In this document: one piece after another, positions 6,266 to 9,778 of the stretch
Layout: each line of letters begins with the position of its first letter
Position numbering within the stretch: position 1 is the first letter of the stretch
Assembly: GCF_000613305.1 (NCBI RefSeq)
Contig: NZ_BAIO01000057.1
Coordinates: 1 to 9,778, forward strand
DNA: 9,778 nt
Source of the DNA: Komagataeibacter kakiaceti JCM 25156
Lineage (GTDB): Bacteria; Pseudomonadota; Alphaproteobacteria; Acetobacterales; Acetobacteraceae
Direction of reading: 5' to 3'
The notes under the pieces: model-generated
Told to the model about the DNA's origin: nothing
What the model saw: only the letters and a program-made list of their open reading frames with translations
Database searches by the model: none
Program-made: the position numbers and the translations under genes

Positions 6266-6610
6266 TCAATCGCCTTTTGTCGCCTGCACCTCGGGATCAT
6301 TTTCAAAGGCGTGTAAAACAGCGGTCCAGAACGTCCGCAGGTTTGGAAAGCACCCCCAGTTGGGAGGTTCCTCAACTTCTGCAGTCGGGTCTATACCGAG
6401 CACACCCCTACTGACGCGGTCGATTTCTTTATCGTCGTAAGCTAGTAAAATTCTCAATTCGTCGATCGTTTGCCGTTTGAACAGAAGATCATGCGTTCGA
6501 GGCCCGCACTGGATCGCTTCCTCTAGCATATCTCCAAACATATCAGCATTTTCGCCTAAAGAACTGGCGCCTAAGCAGCTAGGCAATGAAATGTTTGGCG
6601 GATCTCGTAA
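6266..6610 (-). pseudogene. Coding relic or small ORF of unknown function
   Basis: The open frame gives about 114 residues with ordinary protein composition: 'RDPPNISLPSCLG', 'MFGDMLEEAIQCGPRTHDLLF', 'DELRILLAYDDKEIDRVSRG' and 'NLRTFWTAVLHAFENDPEV'. I do not recognise the family. A TTG at 6586 and internal ATGs exist, but none has a proper ribosome binding site, and protein-like sequence extends upstream of the TTG to the stop at 6613-6611. This suggests a C-terminal piece of a longer gene that lost its start. It lies upstream of SIR2 on the same strand, about 320 bp apart, so a link is not shown. It could also be a real small gene with a weak start. Confidence 0.4.
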
Positions 6611-6682
6611 TCAGTAGAGTCTAACGGTATGAACATAATAAATCATCTCATTGTGTTCTTTTTTAGTAATCGTAACTATTGT

Positions 6683-7334
6683 ATGTTACGCAGATTTGCG
6701 TATTCGATCAGCCTGCTTAATGACAATAGCTCCGCCTTCCGAAATATACCTCTCGCCTGCGTATCGATGGTCTTTGTGGGTTTCGTACCTCTGAGGCTAT
6801 TCGCAAAATTCAACAAAACCTTGTCGGTATGCCTTGTCCTGACGGACGGATTGACCCGCGAGGTCCGACTTTGCGCGTGCTGAATGATTCAAAATTATCG
6901 AACAGTGTGAACAGAGTTACAATATCATCAGGCGTAAACGCAAAACCTTCGAGTTCCAGTTCATCAGTTCCGGATGCCGTAATTCAGGCAGCCCAAACAG
7001 CACAAAGAAAATGGAAGGTACCCGCATCCATCACGATAGCCCAGTGGATGTTGGAAAGTGGTTCTGGAAAAAGAATGCCTTCCCATTCCAATAATCCTTT
7101 GGGATAAAGGCGGGACGTGGGCAGAGTTTTGTCTTGGCACCGCCTCATGAAGAAACCAAAGACCACAAGCTGATTGCGACTATAGCGCCATTTCGAGTCT
7201 TTTCTTCTTTGGATGAAGCATTCGACCAGCACGAGCGCTTACTGGCAATGCACCCAGCCTATAGACTGGCACGGCAGTCTATGAACGATCCCGACGCTTA
7301 TGCAGATGCCTCAACCGGCGCTTATGCATCATAA
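6683..7334 (+). pseudogene. Peptidoglycan-binding/glucosaminidase-like hydrolase, frameshifted
   Basis: Three pieces in changing frames form one recognisable protein. An N-terminal peptidoglycan-binding-like part runs from 'SLLNDNSSAFRN' to 'IDGLCGFRTSEAIRKIQQ' and 'PDGRIDPRGPTLRVLN'; the frame changes near 6755-6770. A Ser-rich linker follows. The catalytic part 'VIQAAQTAQRKWKVPASITIAQWMLESGSGK' type sequence (about 6985-7075) matches the glucosaminidase/GH73-like start, with the catalytic Glu present but Ser where ESGWGK usually has Trp. After 'NNPLG' a one-base loss near 7093-7096 moves the frame; the other frame continues 'IKAGRGQSFVLAP' and 'APFRVFSSLDEAFDQHERLL' to 'DPDAYADASTGAYAS', where it stops earlier than usual. 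The 5' limit is uncertain. Relatives cleave cell-wall glycan; this copy cannot make an intact enzyme. Confidence 0.75.
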
Positions 7335-7348
7335 TTAAAGTATGCATC

Positions 7349-7366
7349 AAATATTAAATAATATTT
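7349..7366. repeat. AT-only palindrome between convergent genes
   Basis: AAATATTA-AA-TAATATTT is a perfect inverted repeat that lies between the 3' ends of the hydrolase relic and the secreted-protein gene. The nonamer TATGCATCA occurs twice just before it (7323-7331 and 7341-7349), the first copy covering the end of the hydrolase frame. It has no GC stem, so it is a weak terminator candidate at best. Confidence 0.35.
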
Positions 7367-7367
7367 A

Positions 7368-7922
7368 CTAAGTGAAGCATCTAGATATTATTTCAACAAT
7401 TTTACTGTATTTATTTTTGTGTTCTTTTTTGTAGGTGATCTCAAACATATAAAACTTATTATTCCGAATAAATATTTTCCCATAAAATTCTGTTCTTTCA
7501 CCATCATCTCCAGAAAAAACAGCCCAATCATTTTTTATAACCTGGTAAGTAATTTTACCTTTCTGACCAACAAGATCTGCACTGTATGTCTTTAATGTAT
7601 ATTCAATCGTCCAGTGCAGAACATCATTGTACCCTCCAAATACAGTCAGTTCACCTCCATCAGAGGCTAAAAATTTCTGCCCGTCACCATTATCAGGCTC
7701 CCCTTGTGGTTTTAACAGCTGGGAAGGATAACAAATCTGATATTGGAAACGTGCATTGGAGTAAATTTCCCATCCGTCATCCTCCCGTCTGGATGTGCAG
7801 ATGCCAGATAAGGCATGTGCAGGAATAGGGCACACAGAAACAGGAAAAATGTCTTTTTTTTTAAAATGGATCACGTTTTTTTCAATATTGCTGCGAATAG
7901 AAGGTTGAATGTTAGATAACAT
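7368..7922 (-). pseudogene. Secreted-type protein with signal peptide shifted out of frame
   Basis: The domain from 'DGWEIYSNARFQYQICYPS' (about 49-67) to the end 'KIVEIISRCFT' is a beta-rich, periplasmic-looking protein of a family I have seen only as hypothetical. In the present frame the N-terminus is Pro/Cys-rich nonsense. One base over, 7858-7795 reads KKTFFLFLCALFLHM...LASA, a textbook signal peptide with a cleavage-type ASA end. The frame changes at the nine-A run (7862-7854) and again near 7780-7795, so the two shifts cancel and the long frame survives without a signal. The ATG at 7922 has no ribosome binding site; GTG 7874 is a likelier original start. Without export the protein is probably non-functional, unless slippage in the A-run plus the second shift restores it. 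Confidence 0.7.
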
Positions 7923-8079
7923 AGGCGATATTGAACGTCAGTTCCATAAATTTACACCCGATCACCTAGACCAACGCTGGAGGAATCGCGAGGCCGCATT
8001 GTTAAAACAGTATGAATGCTCTCGTCTTGAACTGTCCGCTTTCAGCAAGACGTTCTTATTCACGCAATGTCACAAATGA
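7909..8079 (+). CDS. Possible 56-residue ORF, unknown
   Basis: From ATG 7909, with AAGG 4 bases upstream, a 56-residue frame (MLDNIGDIERQFHKF... to ...FTQCHK) runs to TGA 8077-8079. Composition is protein-like, with a charged helix-forming centre (DHLDQRWRNREAALL). It overlaps the doubtful ATG 7922 of the opposite gene and runs into dispersed repeat copy C, which counts against it. No family recognised. Confidence 0.25.
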   Translation: MLDNIGDIERQFHKFTPDHLDQRWRNREAALLKQYECSRLELSAFSKTFLFTQCHK

Positions 8080-8150
8080 GGCGAATGCCGTCTGTCTGCA
8101 CCGTCCACATTGAGCCGACAGGCAATTTAGCGGGAGCAAGCGGAAGGTCC
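8067..8150 (+). repeat. Dispersed degenerate repeat, copy C
   Basis: Blocks 'aaatgaggcg' (8074-8083), 'gtctgtctgc' (8090-8099), 'gagccgacag' (8112-8121) and 'aagcgg' (8138-8143) are shared in order with copies A and B. It lies immediately downstream of the membrane-protein gene. Confidence 0.5.
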
Positions 8151-8154
8151 CGCT
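8129..8154 (-). terminator. Hairpin just downstream of the membrane-protein gene
   Basis: AGCGGGA (8129-8135) and TCCCGCT (8148-8154) form a perfect 7-bp stem with a 12-base loop, 5 bp beyond the stop of the minus-strand gene at 8160. Only a short AAATTG follows in the direction of transcription, so it is at best a weak intrinsic terminator; it overlaps repeat copy C. Confidence 0.35.
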
Positions 8155-8159
8155 CTCAT

Positions 8160-8957
8160 TCAGACAGAACCATCTTTATATGCGTTAAAAGATCTTAACC
8201 ATAAAACAGCCCAATTGATCAGATCACTCCGACTAAGCAGGATATCGAGCACGTGTTCTACAATAACTATCAAGCCGGATCCGACGAGGAATAATAATCC
8301 AAGAGATCGTATGCCGGCCCGCATACTGGCGACTAAGCTAGCCGCTTTCCACAAGCTGTGGGTGGACGATTGTTCAATCTTGCTAATTTCACGTCGGAAA
8401 AGCGAAGTTAATTTTTTATATTGCCGCGAAACGCGGCTTTTGACACGTTGTAAAACATAAAGAGTGGCAGCAAGCAACAAAGCCATAACCAGCGTTCTAG
8501 AGAATGTAATTACAAGATTACTGGGGGATGATACTGTATTTGGTATATAATCGAACATTAACCTAATTGTTGCGCAAAAAATCATTACAAATACTAATAT
8601 TTGTAAAATCAGAAGTATAGCTGATAGAAGCCATCCCAACCATCCTGAGCTTGAAGTAGTCTCAATTTCGGGTCGAAGAAAACCAACTAACGATCTGTCG
8701 GTCGAATTTGTATCGAGCCAGAGCATTGAGGCGCCTATAATTGCAAATGCTCCGCTAAGAGCATCGAGATCTGGGTGATTTTGCAAATAAAGAGGCACGA
8801 AATACGCAATAAAAAACGCTATTGCGCTGATCATCATTACCCAAGACGGTTCATGTGGAGAACGAATTTTTCCAAGCTCTTTACGAAGGAAACCAAGATT
8901 GTTGTGTTGGTCTGCCTGTTTGTTCAACAAACATACGCTACGAAATTCAATTTTCAT
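8160..8957 (-). CDS. Integral membrane protein, about five helices, unknown function
   Basis: 265 residues, not recognised. Predicted membrane helices by hydrophobicity: 37-58, 66-82 (short), 104-131, 148-170 and 217-240. The N-terminal 35 residues are polar and probably cytoplasmic. Between helices 4 and 5 lies a basic stretch 'RVKSRVSRQYKKLTSLFRRE' (171-190), which by the positive-inside rule is cytoplasmic and could form a helix or coiled coil. No catalytic motif is visible. The start ATG 8957 has only weak purine-rich sequence upstream. The gene is AT-rich, appears intact and stands alone: its 3' end meets repeat copy C and its 5' side is an AT-rich spacer before recD2. It could be an immunity or pore-type defence component, but nothing in the sequence shows this. 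Confidence 0.72.
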   Translation of the reverse strand: MKIEFRSVCLLNKQADQHNNLGFLRKELGKIRSPHEPSWVMMISAIAFFIAYFVPLYLQNHPDLDALSGAFAIIGASMLWLDTNSTDRSLVGFLRPEIETTSSSGWLGWLLSAILLILQILVFVMIFCATIRLMFDYIPNTVSSPSNLVITFSRTLVMALLLAATLYVLQRVKSRVSRQYKKLTSLFRREISKIEQSSTHSLWKAASLVASMRAGIRSLGLLFLVGSGLIVIVEHVLDILLSRSDLINWAVLWLRSFNAYKDGSV

Positions 8958-9210
8958 GCTTCTGTATTCTCATCTATGCTTCATTTATTAATTATATTAC
9001 GAAGGCAAATGTCTTTACAACCCAATATCGAATAATACATTGCATTTTGTAATTTTTAAAGAAATAATCGTTGCGGACAAAATTATCTGCGAAGACGAAT
9101 AGTGATCTTAGCCTGTTTGCCTGCGCCTATGAGTGCCTGATAGGTGCGCGCAAGGTCCCACATGAAGGCGGAAGCGACATGGAGACACACCCGTCACCCC
9201 CGCCACTCCA
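8958..9210. other. Spacer and probable backbone border
   Basis: I see no gene. The left half (to about 9060) is AT-rich like the accessory region and should carry the promoter of the membrane-protein gene. From about 9110 the sequence becomes GC-rich like recD2, to which it is the 3' flank. The border of the accessory region is therefore probably within 9060-9115. Confidence 0.45.
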
Positions 9211-9778
9211 TCATGCGACGCTACCGGCCAGCCACTCCCTGAGCTTCGACCACCGCCGTCTGCCGCCCTGGTTCCGCACAGCGATGGCCTGCGCCTTCTT
9301 CTGCCCGACCAGCACGACAAGCTTCCGCCCCCGTGTGACGCCCGTATAGAGCAGGTTCCGCGCCAGCATGGCGTAATGCTGTGTCACCAGCGGGATCACC
9401 GCCGCCGGGTATTCCGAGCCCTGGCTCTTGTGAATGGTGGTCGCATAGGCGAGCACCAGTTCGTCCAGCTCGCCGAATCCGTAAACGACCTCCCGTCCAT
9501 CGAATAAGACCCTCAGTTCGCCCTCTTCCACATCGATCCTGTCGATAACGCCAAGATCCCCGTTGAAGACGTCCCGGTCATAATCGTTGGCGATCTGCAT
9601 CACCTTGTCGCCGGGACCATAGGTCCAGCCGAACCGCTCGACCTTCATGTCGCCTGGTGGGTTCAACGCCTGCTGCAATTCGATATTCAGCGACCGCGCC
9701 CCAAGCCCGCCCCGGTTCATCGGACAGAGCACCTGCACGTCGCGGACCGGGTCCAGCCCGAACCGCGCCGGGATGCGG
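9211..9778 (-). CDS. recD2: RecD2/TraA-type DNA helicase, C-terminal part
   Basis: About 188 residues from the window edge to TGA 9213-9211; the start lies beyond the window. The SF1B helicase C-terminal half is visible: 'DVQVLCPMNRGGLG' early, 'YGPGDKVMQIANDYDRDVFNGDLG' type sequence (the SH3-like insert region), 'LAYATTIHKSQGSEYPAAVIPL' (UvrD_C_2 motif V region) and 'RNLLYTGVTRGRKLVVLVG' (motif VI with its arginines). Known: such enzymes move 5' to 3' on single-stranded DNA and unwind duplexes in repair; plasmid copies may help transfer or replication. The Lys/Arg-rich tail ends at 'LREWLAGSVA'. GC-rich like parB, on the same strand, and so counted as backbone. A TraA relaxase-helicase cannot be fully excluded without the N-terminal part. 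Confidence 0.87.
   Translation of the reverse strand, partial: RIPARFGLDPVRDVQVLCPMNRGGLGARSLNIELQQALNPPGDMKVERFGWTYGPGDKVMQIANDYDRDVFNGDLGVIDRIDVEEGELRVLFDGREVVYGFGELDELVLAYATTIHKSQGSEYPAAVIPLVTQHYAMLARNLLYTGVTRGRKLVVLVGQKKAQAIAVRNQGGRRRWSKLREWLAGSVA

Noticed and set aside
6629..6883. 84-residue plus-strand frame as a separate membrane protein
   Set aside because: Its middle (SLLNDNSSAFRN) is the start of the hydrolase relic, and the remainder is out-of-frame reading after the shift near 6760.
8775..9052. Plus-strand frames at the start of the membrane-protein gene
   Set aside because: They are antisense to the membrane protein and its AT-rich upstream spacer; no ribosome binding site or motif.
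1..9778. CRISPR array, tRNA, rRNA or integrase attachment site
   Set aside because: I saw no regularly spaced repeats, no tRNA-like cloverleaf with a TTCGA-type arm, no rRNA sequence and no integrase gene.

Overview
The window looks like a piece of an acetic acid bacterium (Acetobacteraceae) plasmid. The host call is an inference. It rests on a GC-rich plasmid backbone at both ends (a ParB-type partition protein at the left edge, a RecD2-like helicase at the right edge, both on the minus strand and both cut by the window) and on two IS5-superfamily elements of types I associate with Acetobacter, Gluconobacter and Komagataeibacter. Between the backbone genes lies about 8.5 kb of patchy, mostly AT-rich accessory DNA made of orphan genes, broken genes and IS copies.

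Layout. 1-465: 5' part of parB. 481-956: no convincing gene. 957-1436: small protein with one N-terminal membrane helix. 1747-2575: decayed IS5-family element (amber codon plus at least four frame disruptions). 2583-4124: an intact 513-residue P-loop/AAA-like ATPase with a TTG start, ending 7 bp from the IS. 4143-4237: nested inverted repeats upstream of it. 4387-4527: 5' fragment of a small GC-rich gene cut by the next IS. 4528-5389: apparently complete IS5-family element with an intact DDE transposase. 5390-5944: N-terminal part of a SIR2-like NAD-binding protein, cut by that IS. 6266-6610: coding relic of unknown type. 6683-7334: frameshifted peptidoglycan-binding/glucosaminidase-like hydrolase. 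7368-7922: secreted-type protein whose signal peptide has been moved out of frame by two compensating shifts. 7909-8079: possible 56-residue ORF. 8160-8957: integral membrane protein with about five helices. 9211-9778: 3' part of recD2.

How it works together. The backbone genes serve plasmid partition and DNA processing. The cargo resembles a degraded defence or toxin island: a SIR2 domain (common in NAD-depleting phage defence), an orphan ATPase of a type I cannot name, membrane proteins and a peptidoglycan hydrolase. No complete, demonstrable new system is present. The intact ATPase is the best candidate for an undescribed function. The SIR2 gene, the hydrolase and the older IS are clearly inactivated, and the secreted protein has probably lost export. 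A degenerate dispersed repeat of about 80 bp appears at three gene-module borders (about 1591, 6116 and 8067), which suggests repeated assembly and deletion at these junctions.
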